Assembly: GCA_022447665.1 (NCBI GenBank)
Contig: JAKVAQ010000015.1
Span: 62,001-126,000 of the forward strand
DNA length: 64,000 nt
Source: Crocinitomicaceae bacterium
Lineage (GTDB): Bacteria > Bacteroidota > Bacteroidia > Flavobacteriales_D > Crocinitomicaceae
Direction of reading: 5' to 3'
Part shown: positions 26,614 to 36,213 of the stretch, piece by piece
How positions within the stretch are numbered: position 1 is the first letter of the stretch
How the letters are laid out: every line of letters starts with the position of its first letter
Made by a program: the position numbers and the translations under genes
Notes under the pieces: generated by a model
What the model was told of the DNA's origin: nothing
Seen by the model: the letters and a program-made list of their open reading frames with translations, nothing else
Database searches by the model: none

Positions 26614-28530
26614 TTATTTTTCTTCTTCTTCTACTTCTTCGAAGTCTACATCTTCCGCTTCATCTGCACCGGCATTTTCAGCACTACCTTCGTTAGGTTG
26701 AGCTTCTGCTCCTGCCGCTCCTTCAGCTCCTTGTTGAGCATACATCTCTTGAGATGCTGCTTGGAATACAGTATTTAACTTCTCCGTTGCTGTTTCAATT
26801 GCAGCTAAGTCTTTTGCCTCGTGAGCCGCTTTTAGCTCAGTTAAAGCTTCTTCAATTGGCGCTTTTGTTTCAGCTGAAAGCTTATCACCATATTCGTTTA
26901 ATTGGCGCTCAGTTTGGAAAATTAATCCATCTGCAGCATTTAATTTCTCTATGGTTTCTTTCTTTTGCTTATCTGCATCAGCGTTCGCTTCAGCATCTGC
27001 TTTCATTTTTGCAATTTCTTCCTCAGTCAATCCTGATGAAGATTCAATCTTAATTGATTGTTCCTTGCCAGTATTCTTGTCCTTAGCCGAAATATTCATG
27101 ATACCATTCGCATCGATGTCAAAGGTCACTTCAATTTGTGGTTCTCCTCTTCGAGCTGGTGGAATATCTGCTAATTGGAATCTACCTAAAGTTTTGTTAT
27201 CAGTAGCCATAGGACGTTCACCTTGTAGTACGTGAATGTCAACTGCTGTTTGATTATCTGCTGCAGTAGAGAATACTTCAGATTTCTTTGTAGGAATTGT
27301 AGTGTTTGCTTCAATAAGTTTTGTAAATACGCCACCCATTGTTTCAATACCTAATGATAAAGGAGTTACATCTAAAAGAAGAACGTCCTTTACCTCACCT
27401 GTTAATACACCACCTTGAATTGCAGCTCCGATTGCAACAACTTCATCCGGGTTCACACCTTTAGAAGGTTCTTTTCCGAAGAATTTCTTGACAGCATCTT
27501 GAATCGCTGGAATTCTTGTAGAACCACCTACTAAAATAATTTCGTCAATATCTCCAACGCTTAATCCTGCATTTTCAATGGCCGATTTACATGGAGCAAT
27601 AGTACGCTCAACTAAATCTGCAATTAACTGCTCGAATTTTGCTCTGCTTAATGTTTTAACCAAGTGTTTTGGAACACCATCAACCGGCATAATATAAGGT
27701 AGGTTGATTTCTGTAGACTGTGAACTAGATAACTCAATCTTAGCTTTCTCTGCAGCCTCCTTCAAACGTTGAAGTGCCATCGGATCTTTTCTTAAATCCA
27801 ATCCTTCATCACTTTGAAATTCATCCGCTAACCAGTTTATGATTTTATCATCTACGTCATCACCACCTAAGTGTGTATCTCCGTCCGTAGAAAGTACTTC
27901 AAAAACGCCGTCACCTAATTCAAGTACAGAAACGTCATGCGTACCTCCACCAAAGTCAAATACTGCAATTTTTTGTTCAGTACTTTTCTTGTCTAATCCG
28001 TACGCTAAAGCAGCCGCTGTAGGTTCGTTAATTATACGCTTAACAGTAAGTCCAGCGATTTCACCTGCTTCTTTTGTCGCTTGTCTTTGAGAATCGTTAA
28101 AGTAAGCTGGAACAGTAATTACTGCTTCGCTCACCTCTTGTCCTAAGTAGTCTTCTGCCGTCTTCTTCATTTTTTGAAGAATCATTGCTGAAATTTCTTG
28201 AGGACTGTATTGACGATCGTCAATCTTTACGCGTGGTATATTATTGTCTCCCTTTACTACTTCGTATGGTACTCGATCTACTTCTTTCCCTACATTATCA
28301 AACGTAGTTCCCATGAATCTTTTAATCGAGTAAATGGTTTTAGTAGGATTGGTAATTGCTTGACGTTTTGCCGGATCACCAATTTTTCTTTCTCCACCAT
28401 CAACGAATGCTACAATCGATGGAGTTGTTCTTTTTCCTTCTGCATTTGTAATTACTACGGGCTCATTACCCTCCATTACAGATACACAAGAGTTCGTTGT
28501 TCCTAAATCGATACCTATAATTTTTCCCAT
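26614..28530 (-). CDS. dnaK: Chaperone DnaK (Hsp70)
   Basis: DnaK binds unfolded protein segments in an ATP cycle with DnaJ and GrpE in the cytoplasm. The 638-residue protein starts [18 protein letters not shown] (phosphate loop 1 at residues 7-15), has [32 protein letters not shown] and [16 protein letters not shown] in the ATPase domain, [14 protein letters not shown] at the linker/substrate domain, and ends [15 protein letters not shown] replaces the more frequent GGGTFD, a conservative variant. dnaJ and grpE are not adjacent. Repeated TGACA/TGTCA elements lie upstream. Confidence 0.98.
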   Translation of the reverse strand: MGKIIGIDLGTTNSCVSVMEGNEPVVITNAEGKRTTPSIVAFVDGGERKIGDPAKRQAITNPTKTIYSIKRFMGTTFDNVGKEVDRVPYEVVKGDNNIPRVKIDDRQYSPQEISAMILQKMKKTAEDYLGQEVSEAVITVPAYFNDSQRQATKEAGEIAGLTVKRIINEPTAAALAYGLDKKSTEQKIAVFDFGGGTHDVSVLELGDGVFEVLSTDGDTHLGGDDVDDKIINWLADEFQSDEGLDLRKDPMALQRLKEAAEKAKIELSSSQSTEINLPYIMPVDGVPKHLVKTLSRAKFEQLIADLVERTIAPCKSAIENAGLSVGDIDEIILVGGSTRIPAIQDAVKKFFGKEPSKGVNPDEVVAIGAAIQGGVLTGEVKDVLLLDVTPLSLGIETMGGVFTKLIEANTTIPTKKSEVFSTAADNQTAVDIHVLQGERPMATDNKTLGRFQLADIPPARRGEPQIEVTFDIDANGIMNISAKDKNTGKEQSIKIESSSGLTEEEIAKMKADAEANADADKQKKETIEKLNAADGLIFQTERQLNEYGDKLSAETKAPIEEALTELKAAHEAKDLAAIETATEKLNTVFQAASQEMYAQQGAEGAAGAEAQPNEGSAENAGADEAEDVDFEEVEEEEK

Positions 28531-28577
28531 ATCTTATTTTGTATTCGTATTTGTCTAATTGTTACTGACCTCCTATG

Positions 28578-28687
28578 GTCAATCTCTGTGCCATCCAAAA
28601 TATTGGCTGAATGACACATAATATTGTCAGTTTACTGGTAAATAGGGCGTTTTTTTGTGACATAAAGTCATAAATCTTGTCAGTTTA
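28578..28687 (-). promoter_or_regulatory. Repeat-rich dnaK/dnaN divergent control region
   Basis: The region holds two TGACA...TGTCA pairs (28612-28629 with an 8-base gap; 28658-28682 with a 15-base gap). Each right arm is part of the 11-base direct repeat TTGTCAGTTTA (28624-28634 and 28677-28687), 53 bases apart. On the minus strand TGGCACAGAGATTGAC (28593-28578) resembles a sigma-54 -24/-12 promoter with A for C at the -12 position. No CIRCE element is visible. The regulatory meaning is inferred. Confidence 0.4.
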
Positions 28688-28748
28688 AGGTGGTTCTTAA
28701 TGTTAATAAGTTTGAATAAGTTGAATTTTAAACTCGCGCGAACTCGGT

Positions 28749-28756
28749 TATATTTG
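28749..28756 (+). promoter_or_regulatory. -7 promoter box TATATTTG for dnaN
   Basis: A perfect TAnnTTTG box, 26 bases before the dnaN ATG. Confidence 0.55.
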
Positions 28757-28782
28757 TTGTTCTAAAATTTTATTGATTCCGA

Positions 28783-29901
28783 ATGAATTTTATCGTATCA
28801 AGCTCAACTTTAAGAAAAGGACTACAGCAAATTGGTGGGGTCTTAAATGCAAGCAACTCACTTCCCATCTTAGATAATTTCTTATTTGAATTATCAGGAC
28901 AAGACTTAACTATATCAGCTTCAGATATTGAAAATACAATGCGAACTAAAGTAGTTGTAGACGAAGGTAAAGAAGATGGTAAGGTTGCTGTGCCGGCAAA
29001 GTTGCTAATGGATATTCTTAAAAACTTTGCTGACCAACCTCTATCCTTTTCAATTGATACTGGAAATTTTGGGATTGAGATTTCGTCTGATTATGGTAAG
29101 TATAAATTAGTAGGACAAAATGCTGGTGACTTTCCAAAAGGTCAGGAATTAGAAAATGCAAATGAAATTACAATTAGTGGAGACATTATTGTAAATGCTA
29201 TAGATAAGTGCTTGTTTGCAACAGGAAATGATGATTTACGTCCGGTAATGAGCGGTGTATTCTTTGAATTTTCAGAAGACAAATTGAATTTTGTTGCTAC
29301 AGATGCTCACAAACTAGTGAAGTATACCAGAACAGATGGTGTTGCAAATAAATCTGCAGATTTTATTTTGCCTAAGAAGCCCCTTAACTTATTAAAGCAG
29401 AATATTACTTCTGAGGATTCAATATCAATTAACTATAACGATACTACGGTTAGGTTCTCGTTCAACGAGATCGAACTTACATCACGTTTAATTGATGGGA
29501 AGTACCCGAACTATGAGGCTGTAATTCCTGTAGAAAATCCTAATGTTTTAACGGTTGATAGAATTTCATTCTTAAACTCATTAAAACGTGTATCTATTTT
29601 CTCAAACAAAACAACCCATCAAGTTCGTTTAAAGGTTGCCGGATCTGAACTGAGCATTTCGGCCGAGGATTTAGATTTCTCAAATGAGGCTAAAGAGCGT
29701 TTAACTTGCAACTACGTGGGAGATGACATCGAGATAGGTTTTAACTCAAAGTTTCTCTTGGAAATGCTGAATCACTTGACGTGTAATGAAGTTATTCTTG
29801 AGATGTCTGAACCGAACAAAGCAGGTATCCTTTTACCTGTTGATAAGGAAAATGACAGTGAGAAAATCTTAATGCTGGTAATGCCAGTTATGATTCGTTA
29901 A
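28783..29901 (+). CDS. dnaN: DNA polymerase III sliding clamp (beta subunit)
   Basis: The 372-residue protein forms the ring that holds the replicative polymerase on DNA. It has three clamp domains of about 120 residues; recognisable segments are MNFIVSSSTLRKGLQQIGGV, RPVMSGVFFEF, ATDAHKLVKYTR and SRLIDGKYPNYEAVIP. The C-terminus ILMLVMPVMIR matches the usual MPMR-type ending. It is divergent from dnaK and is not next to dnaA, recF or gyrB here, as is usual in Bacteroidota. Confidence 0.97.
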   Translation: MNFIVSSSTLRKGLQQIGGVLNASNSLPILDNFLFELSGQDLTISASDIENTMRTKVVVDEGKEDGKVAVPAKLLMDILKNFADQPLSFSIDTGNFGIEISSDYGKYKLVGQNAGDFPKGQELENANEITISGDIIVNAIDKCLFATGNDDLRPVMSGVFFEFSEDKLNFVATDAHKLVKYTRTDGVANKSADFILPKKPLNLLKQNITSEDSISINYNDTTVRFSFNEIELTSRLIDGKYPNYEAVIPVENPNVLTVDRISFLNSLKRVSIFSNKTTHQVRLKVAGSELSISAEDLDFSNEAKERLTCNYVGDDIEIGFNSKFLLEMLNHLTCNEVILEMSEPNKAGILLPVDKENDSEKILMLVMPVMIR

Positions 29902-29945
29902 ATTGGGTACATTATTTGATGTAAATTCTGTGTTACATTAAACAA

Positions 29946-30869
29946 ATGATCCAAAAATTTCTCCTAATTCTTTCATTGCTCTTGTTACAAGGTTGCTTCG
30001 TAGCAGATGCCATTTTTCTCGATTCGTACGATGAAACAGAGTCGCTTCAGAAGAGAAGTGAGGATGCTGTATATAACTATTTACTCATGGAGTTTGGTTG
30101 GGACTATACACCTTACGGCTATAGTGAAATCACGATATTTAAGCCCAAACAAATTGCAGAAAGAGACAGTTTAATAGAGGTTTACAATAGAACGCAGGAT
30201 CAAAAAACACGTAAAAGTATTGAATCAATATCTGATACTATTAATAAGTACGGTATTGAACGGACGGTAAGTCTGACTCATTTTTATTTAGTGGAAGATT
30301 CATCGAATACGTTTGATGTTTATGAAGGTGTTTTCACGCTTTCAGATACCTTAACCGTCAAGGGTTATAAGCCTACGCTTTACAAGGAACTAGACGATTC
30401 AAAAAGAACAATTTTGTACAACTTCTTTTTTGAACAAACAATATTTGTTGCTAGAAGCTACTCCGAGAGCGCAAACCTCAGTCAAAGTTTTTATGCCTTC
30501 TATAAGAGCCGTTTGGAAAGCTTTGATCTTATGACTGATAAATCAAACTTTTTGGAACACAGTTTGATAATTACAGAATTAGTGAAAAAGATAGGAGACT
30601 ACAAACCTCATGAAATTGCTAAACAGTTGATTTCTACAAAACTAAAAATCGAGCTGGGAAAAGAGAATTATATTCCTGCTCAGTGGAGTGTCTTAAACGA
30701 AGTTAGTAGCGAAGAAGCAGGATTGCAAGGCTACTATTTTTTTCATAAATTTACTACCCTTGATGCTAGTCCGGGAGATACTACTGTAAAAGTATTTGAA
30801 TTTGATCCATTCCTGCAGTTAAACTCGGAAATAGTCATGGGGAAACCCTACAACCAATATTTCGAGTAA
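29946..30869 (+). CDS. Putative lipoprotein, unknown function
   Basis: The 307-residue protein has a signal peptide with lipobox LLLQGC (Cys near residue 17). The mature part is mixed alpha/beta with many charged and aromatic residues (EFGWDYTPYGYSEI, TLYKELDDSKRTILYNFFF). No family is recognised. One base separates it from the next gene (30871), whose product also mentions no known domain, so the pair is probably an operon. It starts 44 bases after dnaN and may be transcribed with it. Confidence 0.7.
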   Translation: MIQKFLLILSLLLLQGCFVADAIFLDSYDETESLQKRSEDAVYNYLLMEFGWDYTPYGYSEITIFKPKQIAERDSLIEVYNRTQDQKTRKSIESISDTINKYGIERTVSLTHFYLVEDSSNTFDVYEGVFTLSDTLTVKGYKPTLYKELDDSKRTILYNFFFEQTIFVARSYSESANLSQSFYAFYKSRLESFDLMTDKSNFLEHSLIITELVKKIGDYKPHEIAKQLISTKLKIELGKENYIPAQWSVLNEVSSEEAGLQGYYFFHKFTTLDASPGDTTVKVFEFDPFLQLNSEIVMGKPYNQYFE

Positions 30870-30870
30870 T

Positions 30871-31416
30871 ATGAAACTATTTTACATTCTACCAGCTCTT
30901 TTGTTAATGAGTATTGGTAATCCCTTTCAAGATCAAGAGATCGATAGTTCTGAGGATGAGAAAAAAGTGGAAGAAGCTGTCATAAAATGGGCGGATGAGA
31001 CTTTTTATAAGCATACCGAGTACAAGTTTGAAAATTTCCATGCTTTTTATACCGATGAATATTTTATCGCAGTGATGCGAACAGACATGTTTAAAGACAG
31101 ACTTGCATCACTAGAGAGGCGCAGAGCTGCGGGTTCTTACAAAGGGAGTGATGCCGACTATGAAGCCGAACATAAGGACCTTCAAGAAAAGTATGATGCG
31201 GGTAAAAAAGAGGTTGATGAATTTGAGAACAGAGTATTGTACTATCAAGTGAGTTTTTGGTCTAACATTCAAACTACCGATGGATTAACGGTATACTATG
31301 AGTATATTGTGAAGCTTGATAGTGACTATAAAGTAACCGAGTACGAAGAGAATTCGGCCATCGGTAAAAAAGATGGTAATACGAAGCCTTTATTCAAGAA
31401 AGACGTTAAGGAGTAA
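30871..31416 (+). CDS. Secreted charged protein, unknown function
   Basis: The 181-residue product has an N-terminal hydrophobic segment (MKLFYILPALLLMSIGNPF) that looks like a signal peptide. The rest is highly charged, with a helical stretch (about 70-115, KDRLASLERRRAAGSY) and strands (VLYYQVSFWSNIQ, LTVYYEYIVKLD). It follows the 29946 lipoprotein gene by one base and precedes the GNAT-like gene by 15 bases. No family is recognised. Confidence 0.65.
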   Translation: MKLFYILPALLLMSIGNPFQDQEIDSSEDEKKVEEAVIKWADETFYKHTEYKFENFHAFYTDEYFIAVMRTDMFKDRLASLERRRAAGSYKGSDADYEAEHKDLQEKYDAGKKEVDEFENRVLYYQVSFWSNIQTTDGLTVYYEYIVKLDSDYKVTEYEENSAIGKKDGNTKPLFKKDVKE

Positions 31417-31431
31417 CCTTATCTATAACTT

Positions 31432-31848
31432 ATGATGGATTTAGAAATAATTAAAGTTCCCGCTAATGATGAAGCGTTTGTGAACTTCATGACGGAGAGG
31501 GAAGATGATATTGATGAGATTTTTCCGCATTTTGATAAGGATAACCTAGACATGACAGAGATATCTTTTTTAAAATCTTCGAATCGTGGTATTGGAGTCT
31601 TTATTTCTGAATACAAAGGTGAAGAATTACATGTTATGGTAGATTATGTGATTCCTGAGTTTAGAGATATTGGAATAGGAGAGGAGTTTTTTTCGCAGAA
31701 CTTGAGTTATTTCAAAGAAATGGGATTCAAAAGCATCGTTGCTTTAACGGATAACGAAAGACATAAAAATTACTTGAAGCGCTGCGGTTTCAAGAATGCG
31801 GAGAAACATGACGACCTTTTCGAAATGAATTTGTTCACTAACTCATAG
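31432..31848 (+). CDS. GNAT-like N-acetyltransferase domain protein
   Basis: The 138-residue protein resembles the C-terminal half of GNAT acetyltransferases: a strand VMVDYVIPEFR, then RDIGIGEEFFSQ corresponding to the acetyl-CoA-binding RxxGxG/A motif, and FKSIVALTDNERHKNYLKRCGF, the usual final strand-helix-strand. The N-terminal 55 residues are acidic and do not match well. The substrate is unknown. Its last six bases overlap the 3' end of the convergent comEC. Confidence 0.65.
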   Translation: MMDLEIIKVPANDEAFVNFMTEREDDIDEIFPHFDKDNLDMTEISFLKSSNRGIGVFISEYKGEELHVMVDYVIPEFRDIGIGEEFFSQNLSYFKEMGFKSIVALTDNERHKNYLKRCGFKNAEKHDDLFEMNLFTNS

Positions 31849-33867
31849 GTTTAGCACTAAGGCGTCGTCAGATTTTAAGTAATGTACATCCGAAAAATTT
31901 GAATTAACGAACTTCCAAAATTTATAAGAACAAGAGTTGCCAAGAACTATCTTGCTCTTACTTCGTTTGATTTTATTTTGTATTTCCTCTGTAATAAAAA
32001 TATCTTCTTTAAAGTAAATATAGTCGGTGTCTAACGTCTTCGTTTTCGAAGAGAAAAAGGTGATCTCTACTCCGTTAAAATCTAAGCTTTTAATTTTATT
32101 TAGGTTGTATTCCGTTTTAGGTAAGGAGTTGTCATACGCATGTAGCCAATGGGAAGCAATGTTGTATTGAAAGTCCAATGTTGACAAATTCTCATGAATT
32201 AATATGTGTGATTTTTCTTCACCAACTAAAATTGCGGAGCCTTCTTTTAAATTATAAAAAACAATTTCTGATTTGTTTTCAAGGCGGAGTTCATGGTTTA
32301 TATCTATGATTATGAATCCAAAAAATATTGCTGTACTCATTAAAAGAGTTCTCTGTATTCTATAAATCCAGAACAAGATTATAGAGCTAATGAATCCATA
32401 AAGGAGTAGGACTTCGACTCGCAATAAATAAAAGCCGTCTAGAACAGCACCGGGCAAATGAGATACAAAAGAAATAAATTGGTTCAAAGCAAAAGTAGTG
32501 TAATGGAGTGAAAGCATTATTCCATCACTCAAAATAGGTATCCAAGACAAACTTAGGAACACAATCCCAAAGAATAGAATTAGAAATGCCGCTGGTATGA
32601 CAATAAGGTTGGTGAGTAAAAAATAGGTGGGGAACTGATGAAAGTAATACAAACTAATTGGTGCTGTAGCTATTTGAGCAGCAATAGAAACAGCCATTAT
32701 TTGCCAGAAGTAGTTTAGAAGCTTGTTTTTAATTAACCAATAGGAAGCAATTTTCGGTTGCAAGAAAATGATACCAATAACAGCTGCATAACTGAGTTGA
32801 AATCCTACATCAAAAATGATAAAGGGATTAAATAGAATTAAGAAAAATGCAGAGACAACTACAGCGTGAATTGTGGATTGACTTCTCTCAAGATTAAGCC
32901 CGATTGAAATTAATGAAAACATGAAGGCGGCTCTGAGAACAGAGGAAGAAGCGCCAGTAATAAATGCATAAAGCCAAATAGCCATTACGATTAATATTGA
33001 AAAATAGATTTTACCATGTTTAATTCTCTTTATTGGTTTGAAAAGGAAGGTTAGAATCAACAATACGATTCCCACATGAAGGCCAGAAACTGCAAGAATG
33101 TGCATTGCTCCTGCGGCGGCATAATTATTTCGTGTAGCATCATCTAAATCAACTTTTTCGCCTAAAACTAAAGCTTTAATTACTCCTAATTCTTCTGCAG
33201 GAATACCTGAATTATCTAATTTCTTTTCGAAGTGCGTTCGAATACTGCTGGTTAATGAATAAAGGTTCGAAGTTTTTGATGATACTATTTGCCAGTCACC
33301 TTCCTTGATGTAGGCTTGGTGATATATCCCATGGACACGACTGTAAGTTGAAAAATCAAATGCATGCGGGTTAGAATTTGCCTTAATTTTGTTGAATTGA
33401 CAGCGCGACTGTATAACATCGCCTGATTTCAACTGGAAAGCTAAATCTGACTTTTCAAGGTAAAGCTGGACCTTTCCTTTACTGCCGATTTTATTTACCT
33501 GAGAGACTTCCGCTGTAACTCCTATTGAGTTTCTTTTTTCTTGAGGATTTGAAGTGATTTCTAATGTGTAAATCGGGCTCTCTTCCGTATTAATATTGGA
33601 AAAATAATCCTGACTCTGAATTGATTCTAAGTTAATAGCGTTTCGATTACCTAAAGAAATTAATAGTAGATAAGTACTTGCTAAGAATAGCCATTTAGAA
33701 AATTTAATATTCTTACTGAGAAGCAGTGAAATGCATACCAATAAAAACAGACTAACTTGTATTCCAACGTTTGAAACTTGGATATGATAAAACTGCAGTA
33801 TAGAACCCGCTATTAGAGCTAATACAGCGAGTAATACGTAAGATATATTATTGATTTGAGGCGTCAA
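31843..33867 (-). CDS. comEC: ComEC/Rec2 family DNA-uptake channel protein
   Basis: ComEC is the inner-membrane channel that imports single-stranded DNA during transformation. The 674-residue protein has two or three N-terminal helices, a soluble OB-like DUF4131 region (about 60-200), and the Competence domain with ALVLGEKVDLDD and MHILAVSGLHVGIVLLIL (about 250), plus roughly eight further helices. The C-terminal 150 residues are short and lack the HxHxDH motif of the metallo-beta-lactamase domain, as is common in Bacteroidota. The gene starts 2 bases after the 33870 gene stop, so they share a transcript. Confidence 0.88.
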   Translation of the reverse strand: MTPQINNISYVLLAVLALIAGSILQFYHIQVSNVGIQVSLFLLVCISLLLSKNIKFSKWLFLASTYLLLISLGNRNAINLESIQSQDYFSNINTEESPIYTLEITSNPQEKRNSIGVTAEVSQVNKIGSKGKVQLYLEKSDLAFQLKSGDVIQSRCQFNKIKANSNPHAFDFSTYSRVHGIYHQAYIKEGDWQIVSSKTSNLYSLTSSIRTHFEKKLDNSGIPAEELGVIKALVLGEKVDLDDATRNNYAAAGAMHILAVSGLHVGIVLLILTFLFKPIKRIKHGKIYFSILIVMAIWLYAFITGASSSVLRAAFMFSLISIGLNLERSQSTIHAVVVSAFFLILFNPFIIFDVGFQLSYAAVIGIIFLQPKIASYWLIKNKLLNYFWQIMAVSIAAQIATAPISLYYFHQFPTYFLLTNLIVIPAAFLILFFGIVFLSLSWIPILSDGIMLSLHYTTFALNQFISFVSHLPGAVLDGFYLLRVEVLLLYGFISSIILFWIYRIQRTLLMSTAIFFGFIIIDINHELRLENKSEIVFYNLKEGSAILVGEEKSHILIHENLSTLDFQYNIASHWLHAYDNSLPKTEYNLNKIKSLDFNGVEITFFSSKTKTLDTDYIYFKEDIFITEEIQNKIKRSKSKIVLGNSCSYKFWKFVNSNFSDVHYLKSDDALVLNL

Positions 33868-33869
33868 TC

Positions 33870-34607
33870 CTAGAAAGTAAGGAATGCGGTACGTCTACCA
33901 CATGATGCTGTTACAAAGTAGCCCAAAGAGTAATTTAATTCAAATACGAATTGCGCTCTAAGAGGGTTTGAGGAATTGTTTGCGGTGATATCTGAATAAT
34001 TCGTGAATGGAAAATTGGACCCGTTCCATGTGTCTGAAATAAGATTTCCGAGCGTGTAAGAGAAACGTAATCCAGCCATCAAAGAAATAACCTCATTACC
34101 AATCATATGTCCACCAAACCCAAAAATTAAGCGAGTAGTATTTCTGCTAATGTATTCTTCTGGGTTAGATGGTGTGTTGTTCCAAGGTGACTCGTCCTCA
34201 AAATTTGCTTTAGAGTTAAATGAAAACATCGGGCCAACTTCAAGATAGGAAGCTTCCTTTGTGTATCTAAATAGCGGAGCAACTTCCAAAGCGTTATAAT
34301 TCACGAAATATTTATACGATAACTGGCTAGCATCTACCTCGCTTTGAATGTAGCCGAAGGAATTATTGCTTAAGGTTATATCAACAGCTAAACCCAACAT
34401 TTCCCCAAAATTCACTCCTACTTTTCCTCCGTAGAAATAGTTGAATCCAGGGCTAATTCCGAGTCTTGTATCCTCAGAAATCGTTTTATTCAAAAGTAAT
34501 CCTGTTCCCACTCCACCTTTAATGCCTAGATCAAACCAAGTCTGACTTTTTCCCGATAGGCAAGTGAATAATGCAAGAGAAATTAGAATAATTCGTACTC
34601 GAAACAT
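33870..34607 (-). CDS. Outer-membrane beta-barrel protein (PorT/OmpA-barrel-like)
   Basis: The 245-residue protein has a signal peptide (to about residue 21, GKSQ) and eight or so amphipathic strands: LGIKGGVGTGLLLN, ALEVAPLFRYT, LEVGPMFSFNS, LIFGFGGHMIG, and LMAGLRFSYTLG. This is the style of Bacteroidota 'outer membrane beta-barrel' families. It is the first gene of an apparent pair with comEC, 2 bases apart; the functional meaning of that pairing is unclear. Function unknown. Confidence 0.8.
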   Translation of the reverse strand: MFRVRIILISLALFTCLSGKSQTWFDLGIKGGVGTGLLLNKTISEDTRLGISPGFNYFYGGKVGVNFGEMLGLAVDITLSNNSFGYIQSEVDASQLSYKYFVNYNALEVAPLFRYTKEASYLEVGPMFSFNSKANFEDESPWNNTPSNPEEYISRNTTRLIFGFGGHMIGNEVISLMAGLRFSYTLGNLISDTWNGSNFPFTNYSDITANNSSNPLRAQFVFELNYSLGYFVTASCGRRTAFLTF

Positions 34608-34723
34608 AAGCTAGTTTTAAGATTGCGTGCGGGGTAAAAGTAAAAAAACTCCTTTTATTAAAGGTGAATTCAAAAATCATTTTCTATTTTAGCATGTAAG
34701 AACATAACTTATAACAAGCAAAT

Positions 34724-35608
34724 ATGATGAAAAGAAGATTTTTATTGGTGAACAGCATGATAGGGCTGGCTTTTTTAGCTGGGTCTTGTGGTGGTGAAGA
34801 ACCAGTTGATGAGGTAAACGAAATTGTACAAGACACTGTCTTTGCAGAAGATCAATTTGCTGCGTTATTTGAAGAGTCGCCAGAGGTAGATTATCACTTG
34901 CCTTCACCTCTTCAAGTTGCAAGTATTTTTAAGAAATCAGGGTTAGACTATAACGCTGGTTCTACAAACCTAACAGACAACGCTGATAACTATACAGATA
35001 AGCTAAAGCAAAAATTAAACTTTGGTGTTTACAGTGCTGATATGGCTTACTGCGTAATGAATGATCAATCAAACGAAGGTCGTAAGTTCTTAACTGTGAT
35101 TACTGATTTATCAGAAGAAATCGGAATGGAAGCTGTTTTCGAAAACAAAGATTTGATGGATAGATTTGATGCGAATCTTGAAGACAAAGATTCAATCGAA
35201 ATCTTAATGATTGATATTCACGAGAGAACAGAAATGTACTTAGAAGACAATGATATGCAGAATGAAGCTGCAATTCACTTCGCTGGTGCTTGGACTGAAG
35301 GAATGTACCTTGGTGTATATGATTTCGAGAAAAATCCTGGTAAAGAAGGTGTAGGTGCACAGATTACTGAGCAGATGTCTATCCTTAACAATATTATCAA
35401 GGGACTCAAGGATCCGAAAAATGATGGCACAGATCTTGGATGGTTAATTTTAGATATGGAAGAAATCCAAGCAGCATTTGATGAGTTTGACTCTGTTATT
35501 GCTTTTGAAGCTGATGAAAATGCATCTGAACTAGAACTTACTGATGAGGAATATTCATCTTTAGGTGAGCTAGTAAAAGCATTAAGAGAAAAAATCATTG
35601 CGGTTTAA
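34724..35608 (+). CDS. Putative lipoprotein, unknown function
   Basis: The 294-residue protein has a lipobox LAGSC (Cys near residue 22) followed by GGEEPVDE. The mature protein is acidic and mostly helical (DNADNYTDKLKQKLNFGVYSADMAYCVMNDQ split across helices; LTVITDLSEEIGMEAVFEN). It resembles a family of Bacteroidota helical lipoproteins that I cannot name. The next gene starts 29 bases downstream and is probably cotranscribed. Confidence 0.75.
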   Translation: MMKRRFLLVNSMIGLAFLAGSCGGEEPVDEVNEIVQDTVFAEDQFAALFEESPEVDYHLPSPLQVASIFKKSGLDYNAGSTNLTDNADNYTDKLKQKLNFGVYSADMAYCVMNDQSNEGRKFLTVITDLSEEIGMEAVFENKDLMDRFDANLEDKDSIEILMIDIHERTEMYLEDNDMQNEAAIHFAGAWTEGMYLGVYDFEKNPGKEGVGAQITEQMSILNNIIKGLKDPKNDGTDLGWLILDMEEIQAAFDEFDSVIAFEADENASELELTDEEYSSLGELVKALREKIIAV

Positions 35609-35637
35609 TTCCAAATAACTAACTATAAAAGACTGAG

Positions 35638-36162
35638 ATGAAAAGGGGATTTATTTTACTATTTGTATTTGGTTTCGCAATCCTGTTTGCACAAACAGCA
35701 GCTAACCTTACTGAATTTAAAGAAAACATTGCAAATCAAAAAGTTGAAGCAAAGGATGCGCTTAAGCCATACAGATTTGACGGATCTAAGATTACTTACT
35801 TCAACTTCAAAACTTATAAGCAAACGAAAGAAGTAGAAATCTATCTATTTAATAATACTGATTATAGATTTTCATTTAATGGTAAATCATTACCGAATGA
35901 TGTGACTGTAGAGATCTACGATAAAGACAAAACGCAATCGAATAGAATTCTATTAAAAAGTTTCAGTGGAATTCAAGGAGAAAACATTGTTGTTGAGTCT
36001 TCAGAGTTAAATGACACTTACAAGAATAAGAAGTCTAACGCTACTCGTTTAAAAAGAGTATTCGTTAACTATCAAATTCCTGGAATCCCAGGTGCTCAAA
36101 ACAAAACACCAACCATGAAAGAAAGAGCAGCGGTGGTGTTAGTTATGGGATACAAAAACTAG
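35638..36162 (+). CDS. Secreted protein, unknown function
   Basis: This 174-residue product has a signal peptide (MKRGFILLFVFGFAILFAQ) and a mature beta-rich domain with KTYKQTKEVEIYLFNNTDYR, DVTVEIYDKD and LKRVFVNYQIPG. It follows the 34724 lipoprotein gene and ends at a strong terminator, so the two form an operon. I do not recognise the family. Confidence 0.75.
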   Translation: MKRGFILLFVFGFAILFAQTAANLTEFKENIANQKVEAKDALKPYRFDGSKITYFNFKTYKQTKEVEIYLFNNTDYRFSFNGKSLPNDVTVEIYDKDKTQSNRILLKSFSGIQGENIVVESSELNDTYKNKKSNATRLKRVFVNYQIPGIPGAQNKTPTMKERAAVVLVMGYKN

Positions 36163-36182
36163 AAAGTATATAACTCAATATG

Positions 36183-36208
36183 AAGCCCCGGTTGATCGAC
36201 CGGGGCTT
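36183..36208 (+). terminator. Intrinsic terminator of the 34724-35638 operon
   Basis: AAGCCCCGGT and ACCGGGGCTT form a perfect 10-bp stem around a 6-base loop, followed by T residues to 36213. The ATG of the next gene begins at the base after the T-run. Confidence 0.92.
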
Positions 36209-36213
36209 TTTTT

